Shown piece after piece: positions 35,653 to 44,294 of a DNA stretch of 64,000 nt (its first letter is position 1; every line of letters begins with the position of its first letter). This stretch comes from Rhabdonatronobacter sediminivivens (GTDB taxonomy: Bacteria; Pseudomonadota; Alphaproteobacteria; Rhodobacterales; Rhodobacteraceae). The stretch spans positions 1-64,000 of the forward strand of contig NZ_JACBXS010000004.1 in the NCBI RefSeq assembly GCF_013415485.1, in the 5' to 3' direction. Under the pieces are notes generated by a model that searched no databases, was not told where the DNA came from, and saw only the letters and a program-made list of their open reading frames with translations. The position numbers and the translations under genes are program-made.

Positions 35653-36585
35653 ATGAGCTGGAACCCGACCCTGGACCCCGGATGCCCCGATGATGTGGGG
35701 GTGGATGCCATTGAAACGCTGATCGTCCCCCGCGCGCGCGATATCGGCGGGTTCGAGGTGCGCCGCGCCCTGCCCGCCCCCAAGCGCCAGATGGTGGGGC
35801 CGTTCATCTTCTTCGACCAGGCGGGGCCTGCGGAATTCCTGACCGGCCAGGGCATCGATGTGCGCCCGCATCCGCATATCGGACTGGGCACGGTGACATA
35901 TCTCTATCAGGGGGAGTTCCATCACCTGGACAGCACCGGCGCCGACCAGATCATCCGCCCCGGCGCGCTGAACTGGATGATGGCCGGTCGCGGCGTGACC
36001 CATTCCGAACGCACCCCGCAACTGACCCGGCACAGCCCGTCCAGCCTGTTCGGCATCCAGACCTGGATCGCCCTGCCCGAGGACCGCGAGGATGACGCCC
36101 CGTTCTTCGAACATCACGGCGCAGGCAATCTGCCCGAGATCATCGACACCGGCATCAAGGCGCGGCTGATCCTGGGCACGGCCTATGGCGCCAGGGCCCC
36201 GGCCACCATGTATTCCGAAACATTCTATCTGGATGTCCTGCTGGAGCCCGGCGCGCGCTTTCCCTTGCCCGATGACCATGAAGATCGCGGCCTCTACATC
36301 ACCTCGGGCCGGGTCGAGATCGCGGGCGAGGTGTTCGAGGCCGGGCGCATGATGGTCTTTCGCCCCGGCGACAGGATCACCGTGCGCGCGGGCGAACAGG
36401 GCGCGCGGCTGATGGCCTTGGGCGGTGCCACGCTGAACGGGCCGCGCCATATCTGGTGGAATTTCGTCGCCTCCTCGCGCGAGCGGATCGAGGCCGCGAA
36501 GGAGGAATGGCGCGCGGCCAGATGGGGACAGGGGCTGTTCGATCTGCCCCCCCAGGACCGGGACGAACATATTCCGCTGCCATGA
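35653..36585 (+). CDS. Pirin family protein
   Basis: This 310-residue bicupin has the four metal ligands of the N-terminal pirin cupin: His73 and His75 (RPHPHIGLGT), His117 and Glu119 (GVTHSER). The C-terminal pirin domain carries SSLFGIQTW and GGATLNGPRHIWWNFVASS. AGGAGG is 5 nt upstream of the ATG. Some bacterial pirins have quercetin 2,3-dioxygenase activity, and placement beside quinone/aromatic enzymes suits a similar role here. It is divergent from the fusion dioxygenase (171-bp gap), so both may share regulation. Confidence 0.92.
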   Translation: MSWNPTLDPGCPDDVGVDAIETLIVPRARDIGGFEVRRALPAPKRQMVGPFIFFDQAGPAEFLTGQGIDVRPHPHIGLGTVTYLYQGEFHHLDSTGADQIIRPGALNWMMAGRGVTHSERTPQLTRHSPSSLFGIQTWIALPEDREDDAPFFEHHGAGNLPEIIDTGIKARLILGTAYGARAPATMYSETFYLDVLLEPGARFPLPDDHEDRGLYITSGRVEIAGEVFEAGRMMVFRPGDRITVRAGEQGARLMALGGATLNGPRHIWWNFVASSRERIEAAKEEWRAARWGQGLFDLPPQDRDEHIPLP

Positions 36586-36803
36586 GCGCGCCGGGGGAGC
36601 GACGGCCCTTGCGCCCGGACGTGACGGCGTTCGAGATGTGGCATCGCGGCAAGAGCCGCAGCGCTGTCGGGCAGGCACGGCATGAGCGGCGGCGGCGGGG
36701 ACGAACGAGCGTTCCGATGACATTGCCCCGCGCCTTTGCAGCCGCGCCGAACGCCGGACCGGCCCGCAGGCGCGGGCAGGACGCGGCGGCCACCACCCCA
36801 TGA
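36582..36803 (+). CDS. Possible small Arg-rich protein, uncertain
   Basis: A 73-codon frame starts at an ATG overlapping the pirin stop (ATGA) and ends overlapping the next gene's ATG (ATGA again). Both junctions look like translational coupling. The product is Arg/Ala/Pro-rich, matches nothing I recognise, and its composition is like that of chance frames in GC-rich DNA. A plain 214-bp spacer is equally likely. Confidence 0.25.
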   Translation: MSAPGERRPLRPDVTAFEMWHRGKSRSAVGQARHERRRRGRTSVPMTLPRAFAAAPNAGPARRRGQDAAATTP

Positions 36804-37057
36804 CCATCCAGCTGACCACATACCCGCCGCAGGACCCGCATGAGGTGATCGAAACCGTTGCCGCGGTCGGTGTCTCTGCCAGGGGGTTCCTGAACGAACC
36901 CGACCTGGGCGAGGCCATGGCGGCCTGCCGCGACGGGCTGCGCCTGTGGGCGCAGGAGCTTGGCGCCGACATGGTCGCGGGGTGTCAGTTCCAGGTGGAT
37001 TTCGGGCCAAAGGCTGTCAATGTCACCGGCTTTGGCACCGCCATCCGGCGCCTCTGA
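36800..37057 (+). CDS. Small YbjQ-like protein
   Basis: This 85-residue protein has a C-terminal half (ELGADMVAGCQFQVDFG, then TGFGTAIRRL) that resembles the heavy-metal-binding YbjQ family, in which a GANAV-G-(R/K)-F segment precedes a YGTAV ending. The N-terminal third is divergent, and the protein is shorter than the usual about 105 residues. There is no clear ribosome site. It follows the pirin region and precedes the 2-hydroxyacid dehydrogenase. Function is unknown; YbjQ proteins form pentamers of unclear role. Confidence 0.55.
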   Translation: MTIQLTTYPPQDPHEVIETVAAVGVSARGFLNEPDLGEAMAACRDGLRLWAQELGADMVAGCQFQVDFGPKAVNVTGFGTAIRRL

Positions 37058-37215
37058 CCCCCGTATTCCAACGCCCGGGCCGCAACTGCCGCAGCATGGG
37101 CCGTTCAGCCATGCCGCAGTCGCCGCCCGGCCGGGCACCGCCGGAAGAAACCCGGTTGTAAGTGATCGGCGTGGTCAGTAAGCCTCCGGGACCTCTCCCT
37201 GTGCAGGAACAACCC

Positions 37216-38385
37216 ATGTCCGTCATCGCCGAAATCGAGGATCTGCGCCGCCTCTATCAACGCCGCACGCCGCGCATGTTCTGCGATTTCGTGGAAAGCG
37301 GGTCCTGGAGCGAACAGACGCTGCGCGCCAATACCGGCGATTTCAAACATCTGCGCCTGCGCCAGCGCGTGGCGGTGGACATGTCGAACCGTTCCACCAG
37401 AACCACCATGATCGGACAGGATGCCGCCATGCCCGTGGCGCTTGCGCCGGTGGGGCTGACGGGGATGCAATGCGCGGACGGGGAGATCAAGGCCGCCCGC
37501 GCGGCTGAAAAATTCGGCGTGCCCTACACGCTGTCCCTGCTGTCGATCTGTTCGATCGAGGATGTGGCCGAACACACCACGCGCCCGTTCTGGTTTCAGG
37601 TCTATACGCTCAAGGATGAAGACTTCATGCGCCGCCTGTTCGACCGGGCGCGCGCGGCGCAATGCGCGGCGATTGTCATCACGCTGGACCTGCAGGTGCT
37701 GGGCCAGCGCCACAAGGACCTGCACAACGGGCTGTCCGCACCGCCCAGGCTGACCCTGAGGAACCTGGCCAACATCATGACCAAGGTGCAATGGGGCCTG
37801 GGCATGCTGGGCACGAAACGGCGCGCCTTCGGCAATGTGGTGGGCCATGCCAAGGGGGTGACCGACCCGGGGTCGATCTCTGCCTGGACCGCCGAGGCCT
37901 TTGACGAGACGCTGGACTGGGACCGCGTGGCGCAGTTCCGGGACATGTGGGGCGGCAAGCTGATCCTGAAGGGCATCCTTGATGTCGAGGATGCGATCAA
38001 GGCCGCCGATCTGGGCGTCGATGCGATCATCGTCTCCAACCACGGCGGACGGCAGCTTGACGGGGCGATGAGTTCCATCCGCATGCTGCCGCAGATCGTC
38101 GATGCGGTGGGCGACCGGGTCGAGGTGCATATGGACGGCGGCATCCGCTCCGGGCAGGATGTGCTCAAGGCCCTGTCGCTGGGCGCGCGCGCCACCCATA
38201 TCGGCCGGGCGTTCACCTATGGCCTGGGGGCGATGGGCGAAGAGGGGGTGACACGGGCATTGCAGGTGATCCACAAGGAACTGGACACCACCATGGCGCT
38301 CTGCGGTGCGCGCGATGTCCATGACCTTGGCCCCGACAACCTGATCATCCCGCAGGGCTTTGACGATCCGACCGTGACGCTCTGA
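37216..38385 (+). CDS. lldD: FMN-dependent alpha-hydroxyacid (L-lactate) dehydrogenase
   Basis: This 389-residue TIM-barrel flavoenzyme oxidises L-lactate or a related 2-hydroxyacid to the 2-oxoacid and feeds electrons to the respiratory chain. The catalytic base His276 and substrate Arg279 lie in SNHGGRQLDG. The FMN phosphate site is MDGGIRSG (306-313), and the N-terminus has APVGLTGMQ. The ATG at 37216 follows AGGAACAACCC; an upstream in-frame Met lacks a site. A TRAP binding protein of the 2-oxo/hydroxy-acid type is encoded convergently next door, supporting a hydroxyacid substrate. LldD is the closest well-known enzyme; mandelate or glycolate activity is not excluded. Confidence 0.88.
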   Translation: MSVIAEIEDLRRLYQRRTPRMFCDFVESGSWSEQTLRANTGDFKHLRLRQRVAVDMSNRSTRTTMIGQDAAMPVALAPVGLTGMQCADGEIKAARAAEKFGVPYTLSLLSICSIEDVAEHTTRPFWFQVYTLKDEDFMRRLFDRARAAQCAAIVITLDLQVLGQRHKDLHNGLSAPPRLTLRNLANIMTKVQWGLGMLGTKRRAFGNVVGHAKGVTDPGSISAWTAEAFDETLDWDRVAQFRDMWGGKLILKGILDVEDAIKAADLGVDAIIVSNHGGRQLDGAMSSIRMLPQIVDAVGDRVEVHMDGGIRSGQDVLKALSLGARATHIGRAFTYGLGAMGEEGVTRALQVIHKELDTTMALCGARDVHDLGPDNLIIPQGFDDPTVTL

Positions 38386-38412
38386 GCCGTCCCCGCAGCC
38401 GGGATGGCGGGC

Positions 38413-38437
38413 GGGCCGCGCGCTGGCTGCGCGGCCC
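38413..38437. terminator. Hairpin between convergent lldD and TRAP binding-protein genes
   Basis: GGGCCGCGC (38413-38421) pairs exactly with GCGCGGCCC (38429-38437) across a 7-nt loop. It lies in the 84-bp gap between converging genes and has no T tract. A bidirectional terminator is likely. Confidence 0.6.
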
Positions 38438-38469
38438 GGTGTCTGGATCAGATCAGCATCAAGGGTTGC

Positions 38470-39498
38470 TCAACGCAGGTAGCCAAGCTCACCCCAGCGG
38501 CTGTAGTTTTCGCGGAAGGCGCTGTAGCTTTCATAGACGCGCGCGAAATCGGGATCTGCTGCGGCCTGTTCATCGGCGACTTCCAGCCACGCGGCTTCCA
38601 GCGCTTCCAGGATCTCGTCCGAGAAGGTGTGGATGGTGACGCCGCGCTCTTCAAGCTCGGCGATGGCGCCGTATTGAAGCGCCTCGCCCTCGGCCAGACC
38701 ATAGGCGATATTCGCATTGCACACGGTTTCGATCTTGAACTGGGTGCTTTCGTCCAGGCTTTCCCACACATCCAGGTTGATCATCAGGTCCAGCAGGGTC
38801 GATTGCTGGTGCCAGCCGGGGAAGTAATAGTGCTGCGCCACCTGATAGAAACCCAGGTTGAGGTCGATGGCCGGCATCGAGAATTCGGCGCCGTCGATGG
38901 CGCCCAGTTCCAGCGCGGGGAAGATGTCGCCGGGTGCCAGAAGCTGGGTGGACACGCCCATCTTTTCCATGACCAGCGCGCCCAGGCCAAAGAACCGCAT
39001 GGTCAGGCCTTCGAAATCCTCGACCGTCTCGATCGGCTGCCGGAACCAGCCTGCGGCCTCGGGGGCGATGATGGCGCAATGGATCGACTTGACGTTATGC
39101 GGCTCCCACAGCTCGTCAAACAGCTCCCTGCCGCCGCCGAACTTGACCCAGGCCAGGTATTCGCCCGCCTGCGGGCCAAACGGCACCGAGGCCAGCAGCT
39201 GCAGCGCCGGCACGCGGCCCGCCCAGAAACCGGGTGTGGACCAGCCGGCTTCGACTGCACCCGTGCCCACCGCGTCAAACACTTCAAGTGCCGGAACGAT
39301 ACCGCCCGGCTCATGGAACTCCACCGTTATCGCGCCATCGGTGATCCGTGTGATATGCTCTGCGGTGCGCACCCCCAGCGTGCCCAGCTGCGTGAGCGAC
39401 CCGGGATAGGTGGATTGCATGTTCCATGTCTCTTGCGCCTGCGCGGCTGGCGCGGCCATGGCGGCACAGAGTGCTGTGGTGGTCAGGAATTTTTTCAC
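38470..39498 (-). CDS. TRAP transporter substrate-binding protein (DctP family)
   Basis: This 342-residue protein has a signal peptide (1-21, ending AAQA) and a DctP/TakP-type body (ETWNMQSTYPGS, WSTPGFWAG, MRFFGLGALVMEKMG, GAIDGAEFSMPAIDLNLG). It starts at GTG with GGGGGGAG upstream. The closest family members bind 2-oxoacids, lactate or chloroaromatic and mannitol-like acids. No DctQ or DctM membrane subunits are encoded next to it in this window, so it is an orphan binding protein here or its partners lie elsewhere. Adjacency to the lactate-type dehydrogenase suggests a hydroxy- or oxo-acid ligand (inference). Confidence 0.9.
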   Translation of the reverse strand: MKKFLTTTALCAAMAAPAAQAQETWNMQSTYPGSLTQLGTLGVRTAEHITRITDGAITVEFHEPGGIVPALEVFDAVGTGAVEAGWSTPGFWAGRVPALQLLASVPFGPQAGEYLAWVKFGGGRELFDELWEPHNVKSIHCAIIAPEAAGWFRQPIETVEDFEGLTMRFFGLGALVMEKMGVSTQLLAPGDIFPALELGAIDGAEFSMPAIDLNLGFYQVAQHYYFPGWHQQSTLLDLMINLDVWESLDESTQFKIETVCNANIAYGLAEGEALQYGAIAELEERGVTIHTFSDEILEALEAAWLEVADEQAAADPDFARVYESYSAFRENYSRWGELGYLR

Positions 39499-39894
39499 GG
39501 GACTCCCCCCTCAGGTTATGTGATCCCAAAGTGCGGAACGGGATCAGTTGCTTGCGCAGGAGGGGCGCCAATGCACAGCGCCCCGGCCCTGGCCGTGCGC
39601 GGCTGCTTTCGCAACTCCTCCCACCCGTGCATGTGGTATAGATTATGCCCGGACTGTCCAGATATCTTGCCACAAAACACGCCCGAAACGGCATTTGACC
39701 CGGGGCGGCGCAGGCAGCCCACGGATCAGCCATCGGCATGGTGACGCAGCCCGCATGCGCCACAAGGGGGGGCAACACCCCCTCGCCACCGGCCCGGGGC
39801 AACGCGACATTGTGCCGGACGCCATGGCGTGGTTAGGTGCGCAAAACTTGCGGTTGCCTGCGCAGCCTGTCGAAACCAGCAAAGGGTCGCCCCA
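39499..39894. other. 396-bp gene-free divergent region
   Basis: Lies between the divergent TRAP binding-protein and aldolase genes. No gene is supported. It contains an AT-richer stretch (about 39635-39685, including GGTATAGATTATGCC) that probably holds promoters for one or both flanks. I cannot place boxes confidently. Confidence 0.55.
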
Positions 39895-40650
39895 ATGTCC
39901 GTCACCAGATTGCAACCCAACATGGACCACTGGCAGGAGCGCGTGCAACTCGCCGCAGCGTTCCGGTGGACGGCGCGGCTGAACATGCATGAAGCGGTGG
40001 CCAATCACTTCAGCCTGGCCGTGAACGAAAGCGGCACGCAGTTCCTCATGAACCCGAATCAGGTCCATTTCAGCCGCGTGAAAGCCAGCGACCTGCTTCT
40101 GCTTGACGCCAATGACCCCGAGGCGCTGAACCACCCCGATGCCCCCGACATCACCGCGTGGGGCCTGCACGGGTCCGTCCACCGGCGGTGCCCGCATCAT
40201 CGCTGCGTCATGCATGTGCATTCCATGCATGCAACCGTTCTGGCCAGCCTGGCCGACAGCACCCTGCCCCCGATCGATCAGAACTGCGCAACCTTCTACA
40301 ACCGCTATGTGATCGACGATCATTATGGCGGGCTGGCGATGGAAGACGAAGGCGAGCGCTGCGCCGCGCAGTTGCAGGACCCGCGCAAGCAGGTCATGAT
40401 CATGGGCAATCACGGCGTGCTGGTCCTTGGCGACAGCGTGGCCGATTGTTTCAACCGGATGTATTACTTCGAACGCGCCGCCGAGACCTACATCCGCGCG
40501 CTGCAAACCGGTCAGCCGCTGCGCATCCTCAGCCATGAGGTGGCCGAGAAGACAGCGCAGGAGCTGGAAGACTATCCCGGACAGGGTGACCGGCACCTGG
40601 CCGAACTCATGGCCATTCTTGACGACGAAGGCGACGATTACGCCAACTGA
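39895..40650 (+). CDS. Class II aldolase/adducin family protein
   Basis: This 251-residue protein has the class II aldolase zinc site: His107 and His109 in HVHSMHATVLA, and His173 in GNHGVLVLGD. The fold is shared by fuculose-phosphate and rhamnulose aldolases, by some decarboxylases, and by adducin-like proteins of unknown activity. The substrate is not evident and the sequence lacks a neighbouring sugar kinase. The ATG at 39895 is preferred over an earlier Met because AAAGGG lies 9-14 nt upstream. It stands upstream of an acyl-CoA ligase (120-bp gap) and may be co-transcribed. Confidence 0.87.
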   Translation: MSVTRLQPNMDHWQERVQLAAAFRWTARLNMHEAVANHFSLAVNESGTQFLMNPNQVHFSRVKASDLLLLDANDPEALNHPDAPDITAWGLHGSVHRRCPHHRCVMHVHSMHATVLASLADSTLPPIDQNCATFYNRYVIDDHYGGLAMEDEGERCAAQLQDPRKQVMIMGNHGVLVLGDSVADCFNRMYYFERAAETYIRALQTGQPLRILSHEVAEKTAQELEDYPGQGDRHLAELMAILDDEGDDYAN

Positions 40651-40770
40651 AACGCCGCCCGGCACCGGCCCCATCCGCCGCCCCCGCGCGCGCCTGTGGG
40701 GATCCCGCGCCCGCGCGCGCCTTGGGGATGATGCCTTGCATCCGCTCCCACGCGGGCTTAGGCAACACGG

Positions 40771-42288
40771 ATGCTGTCCGTTGTCTCCTCCTCGCTGCCC
40801 ACCGTGCCTGCGACCTATAACATGGCGCAGGACGTGCTGGCCGCCGGCGCTGCCTGCCCGGACAAGATCGCGCTGCAGGTGCTGCGCGCCAGCGGCGCCG
40901 AACGCTGGAGCTTCGCCCGCCTGACCGAAGCGGTTCGCGGCACCGCCACCGGCCTGCAGGCGCATGGCCTGAAACCCGGCGACCGGGTGCTGCTGCGGCT
41001 GGGCAACAGCGTCGATTTCCCCATCGCCTTTCTGGGCGCGATTGCCGCGGGGCTGGTGCCGGTGCCGACCTCGGCCCAGCTGACCGGCCCCGAGATCACG
41101 GCCATGGCCCGCGCCCTGGACCCCGCGCTTGTGGTGGCCGGGGACGGGGTCGCCCTGCCGGACCACCCCGCCCCGGTCCTGCCCCTGACCGATTTGCGCG
41201 CCATGCGCCAGCAGCCGCCCGCCGCCTGGCACATGGGTCCGCCGGACCGCCCCGGATACATGGTCTTCACCTCGGGCTCATCGGGTGTGCCGCAGGCCGT
41301 GGTCCATGCCCACCGTGCCCTGCGCGCGCGGCGCATGATGTGGGACGGCTGGTACGGCCTGCGGCCGGATGACCGGCTGCTGCACGCGGGCGCCTTCAAC
41401 TGGACCTACACCATGGGCACCGGGCTGATGGATCCCTGGGCCATCGGTGCCACGGCGCTGATCCCCGAACCCGGGGCGCCACTGGCGCTGCTGCTGCGCC
41501 GCTTTGACGCCACGCTCTTCGCCGCCGCCCCGGGCGTCTACCGGCAGATGCTCAAGGGCACCGACCGGCTGGACCTGCCGCGCCTGCGCCACGGCCTCTC
41601 GGCGGGCGAAAAACTCCCCCCCGCCATGGCCGAGGCCTGGCAGCGCGCCACCGGCACCCCCATCTTCGAGGCGCTGGGCATGTCCGAATGCTCCACCTAT
41701 GTCTCGGGCAGCCCCGCGCGCCCCGCCCCCGACGGCGCCATCGGCTACGCCCAGCCCGGCCGCACCATCGCCGTGCTGGATGACAGAGGCCAGCCCACGC
41801 CGCGCGGCACCCCCGGCACCCTGGCCGTGCACCGCAGCGATCCGGGCCTGATGCTGGGCTACTGGCATGCGCCGCAGGCCACCGCCGCGCGCTTCACGGG
41901 CGACTGGTTCACCACCGGCGACACGGTCAGCATGGCCGCCGATGGCGCCATCACCTATCTGGGCCGCGCCGATGACATGCTCAACGCCGGCGGCTACCGC
42001 GTCTCGCCGCTAGAGATCGAGGCCGCGCTGGACGCCCACCCCGCCATCCATGACAGCGCCGCCGTGGAGTTGGAGGTCAAACCCGGCACCACCGTCATCG
42101 CCGCCTTCTACACCGCCGACACGCCCATCCCCGAACCCACGCTGCAGGCCCACGCCAGCACGCGCCTGGCGCGCTACAAGCAGCCCCGGATGTATATCCA
42201 CCGCGCCAGCCTGCCCCGCGGCGCCAACAACAAGCTGCTGCGCCGGGTGCTACGGCAGGACTGGGAGCGCGCGCATGATCCGGCTTGA
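40771..42288 (+). CDS. AMP-dependent acyl/aryl-CoA ligase
   Basis: This 505-residue ANL-superfamily enzyme activates a carboxylic acid to its CoA thioester via an acyl-adenylate. The P-loop is TSGSSGVPQ (167-175), with Gln175 where the family usually has Lys. A5 is EALGMSE (300-306), followed by DWFTTGD (378-384), the hinge YRVSPLEIE (409-417) and catalytic A10 Lys488 in PRGANNKLL. The architecture fits the benzoate-CoA ligase-like group, so an aromatic or medium acyl acid is plausible. The next gene starts 14 nt before its stop, so the FrnE-like protein is co-translated. Confidence 0.88.
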   Translation: MLSVVSSSLPTVPATYNMAQDVLAAGAACPDKIALQVLRASGAERWSFARLTEAVRGTATGLQAHGLKPGDRVLLRLGNSVDFPIAFLGAIAAGLVPVPTSAQLTGPEITAMARALDPALVVAGDGVALPDHPAPVLPLTDLRAMRQQPPAAWHMGPPDRPGYMVFTSGSSGVPQAVVHAHRALRARRMMWDGWYGLRPDDRLLHAGAFNWTYTMGTGLMDPWAIGATALIPEPGAPLALLLRRFDATLFAAAPGVYRQMLKGTDRLDLPRLRHGLSAGEKLPPAMAEAWQRATGTPIFEALGMSECSTYVSGSPARPAPDGAIGYAQPGRTIAVLDDRGQPTPRGTPGTLAVHRSDPGLMLGYWHAPQATAARFTGDWFTTGDTVSMAADGAITYLGRADDMLNAGGYRVSPLEIEAALDAHPAIHDSAAVELEVKPGTTVIAAFYTADTPIPEPTLQAHASTRLARYKQPRMYIHRASLPRGANNKLLRRVLRQDWERAHDPA

Positions 42289-42916
42289 TATCTGGTCCGA
42301 CCCCATCTGCCCGTGGTGCCTGATCGGCAAGGCCGCGCTGGACCGTGCCCTCGAAAGCCGCCCCAAACATCCTTTCGCCATCCAATGGCACCCCTTCCAG
42401 CTCAATCCCGACATGCCCCCCGAAGGCATGGACCGGCAAGAGTACCTCAGCCTGAAATTCGGCGAGCCGCAGGCCGTGCTCGAAGCCTATGCGCCGGTGG
42501 TGGAACGCGCCCGCGCCGAAGGGCTGACCCTCGATCTGCCGGCCATCACCCGCACGCCCAACACCCTCGATGCCCACCGGCTCATTCACTGGGCAGGCCT
42601 CGAGGGCCGCCAGAACGCCATGGTCGCCACCCTCTTCCGCGCCTATTTCCGCGAAGGGCGCGATATCGGTGACCGCGCGGTGCTCGCCAGTCTCGCCGCC
42701 GATGCGGGCCTCGACCGCGCCACCACCGAACGGCTCCTGGCTTCGGATGCCGAACGCCGGGAAACCGCCGAGGCCGACCGCCAGGCCCGCGCCCGCGGCA
42801 TCACCGGCGTGCCCTTCTTCGTCGTCGCCGGCGAATACGCCGTCCCCGGCGCCCAGACCACCGACCTCTGGCAACGGGTCATCGACGACATCGCCACCGG
42901 GCAGCCCCAGCCATGA
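42275..42916 (+). CDS. DsbA-family oxidoreductase (FrnE-like)
   Basis: This 213-residue thioredoxin-fold protein has a CPWC redox motif (12-15) after IWSDPI, as in FrnE and 2-hydroxychromene-2-carboxylate isomerase relatives. GVPFFVVAGEYAVPGAQ near the C-terminus supplies the cis-Pro loop. No signal peptide, so it is cytoplasmic. GGGAG lies about 10 nt upstream, and the gene overlaps the ligase by 14 nt. FrnE proteins are cytoplasmic disulfide oxidoreductases linked to oxidative stress or polyketide biosynthesis; its exact role here is open. Confidence 0.9.
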   Translation: MIRLDIWSDPICPWCLIGKAALDRALESRPKHPFAIQWHPFQLNPDMPPEGMDRQEYLSLKFGEPQAVLEAYAPVVERARAEGLTLDLPAITRTPNTLDAHRLIHWAGLEGRQNAMVATLFRAYFREGRDIGDRAVLASLAADAGLDRATTERLLASDAERRETAEADRQARARGITGVPFFVVAGEYAVPGAQTTDLWQRVIDDIATGQPQP

Positions 42917-42948
42917 CCAGCCCGTCCATACCCCCTGGCTCTTTCACC

Positions 42949-43010
42949 CTTGCAAAAATATCCTCGGGGGGAGGCGCCCGGAACGGGCGGCGGGGGGCAG
43001 ACAGCCCCCC
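42949..43010 (+). repeat. Intergenic element with G-run hairpin
   Basis: The 139-bp gap before the MFS gene contains a CTTGCAAAAATATCCTCGGGGGG stretch, followed by a GGGGGGC (42992-42998)/GCCCCCC (43004-43010) hairpin with a 5-nt loop. From memory, similar AAAAATA plus G-rich elements recur between genes in Rhodobacterales genomes. Only one copy was noticed here. Confidence 0.4.
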
Positions 43011-43055
43011 AGCCCCGGCCCGCCATCCGCGCCAACGTCCGGCAGGCACCCCACC

Positions 43056-44288
43056 ATGACCCAGACCACCCCCGACACCCCCGCCCAACCCGGCATTCGC
43101 TTCGCCGAATTCGTGGCGCTGATGGCGCTGATGTTCTCCACCATCGCCTTTGCCATCGACGCCATGCTCCCCGCCCTGCCCCGCATCGGCGCCGAACTGG
43201 CCCCCGATGCCGCCCATCGCGCGCAACTGGTCGTCACCACCTTCGTGCTGGGCATGGGGCTGGGCACGCTGGTCTGCGGGCCGCTGTCGGATGCGCTGGG
43301 GCGCAAGCCGGTGATGATCTGGGGGATCGGGCTCTTCGTGCTGGCCGCGCTGGTGGCCGCGCGGGCCGAGACGCTGGAAACCCTGCTGGCGGCGCGCTTC
43401 GTGCAGGGGCTGGGGGCGGCGGCGCCGCGGGTGGTGGCGCTGGCCATGGTGCGCGACCGCTATCAGGGGCGGATGATGGCGCGGGTGGTCTCCATCGTGA
43501 TGACGCTCTTCATCCTGGTGCCGGCGGTGGCCCCGGCCATTGGCGCGGGGCTGATCTGGATCTGGGACTGGCGCGCGATCTTCCTGGCCTTCTGCCTCTT
43601 CGGCCTGACCTCGGCCAGCTGGCTGGCCCTGCGCCAGCCCGAAACCCTGACGCCCGAAGCCCGCCGCCCCCTGCGCCCCGCCCTCATGGCCGCCGCCATA
43701 TCCGAGATCCTGAGCAACCGCGCCGTGCGCGCCTATATCGTGGTGCTGGCCTGCGCCTTTGGCTCGATGTTCACCTGGCTGTCCAGCGCGCCGCTGATCT
43801 TCGACGATGTCTTCGACCGCGCCGCCAGCTTCCCCTTCTGGTTCGCCGCGCTGGCGCTGATGGCGGGGGCATCGAATATCGTCAACGCCCGGCTGGTGAT
43901 GCGGCTGGGGATGCGCAAGCTGGCGACCTCGGCCTTTGCGCTGCAGGTGGCGGTGTCTGTCCCCGTGGCGGGGCTGATGGCACTGGGCCTGCCCGCGCCC
44001 TTCGATTTCGCGCTCTTCTTCGGCTATATGTGCGTGGTCTTCTTCTCGTTGGGGCTGACCTTCGGCAACCTGAACGCGCTGGCGCTGCAGCCGCTGGGCC
44101 ATATCGCGGGCATGGGGGCGGCGGTGATCGGGTCAATCTATACTGTGCTGGCGGTGGGGATCGCCGTGCCCATCACCATGGCCTATAACCAGACGCCCCT
44201 GCCGCCGGTGCTGGGCACGCTGGCCTGCACGACCCTTGCGCTGATCTTCATGGCCCGCGCCCGCCGCTTCGACCCCGAGGACGGCTGA
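43056..44288 (+). CDS. MFS drug efflux transporter, Bcr/CflA subfamily
   Basis: This 410-residue, 12-TM proton antiporter of the DHA1 type. It has MFS motif A between TM2 and TM3 (GPLSDALGRKPVM, 75-87), the RFVQGLGAA segment in TM4, and a VPAVAPAIGAGLIW motif C in TM5 typical of antiporters. Bcr/CflA pumps export drugs or sulfonamide-like compounds; a native substrate cannot be read from the sequence. The gene converges with the histidine kinase gene, the stops being only 6 nt apart, with no obvious terminator between them. Confidence 0.9.
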   Translation: MTQTTPDTPAQPGIRFAEFVALMALMFSTIAFAIDAMLPALPRIGAELAPDAAHRAQLVVTTFVLGMGLGTLVCGPLSDALGRKPVMIWGIGLFVLAALVAARAETLETLLAARFVQGLGAAAPRVVALAMVRDRYQGRMMARVVSIVMTLFILVPAVAPAIGAGLIWIWDWRAIFLAFCLFGLTSASWLALRQPETLTPEARRPLRPALMAAAISEILSNRAVRAYIVVLACAFGSMFTWLSSAPLIFDDVFDRAASFPFWFAALALMAGASNIVNARLVMRLGMRKLATSAFALQVAVSVPVAGLMALGLPAPFDFALFFGYMCVVFFSLGLTFGNLNALALQPLGHIAGMGAAVIGSIYTVLAVGIAVPITMAYNQTPLPPVLGTLACTTLALIFMARARRFDPEDG

Positions 44289-44294
44289 CACCCG

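Noticed and set aside
37124..37135. GCCCGGCCGGGC palindrome before the lactate-type dehydrogenase as an operator
   Set aside because: Pure GC palindromes of this size are expected by chance in DNA of this composition, and nothing else supports it.
42879..44102. Minus-strand frame of about 400 codons opposite the MFS gene
   Set aside because: His/Gln/Arg-rich composition without hydrophobic segments; the plus strand encodes a clear 12-TM transporter.
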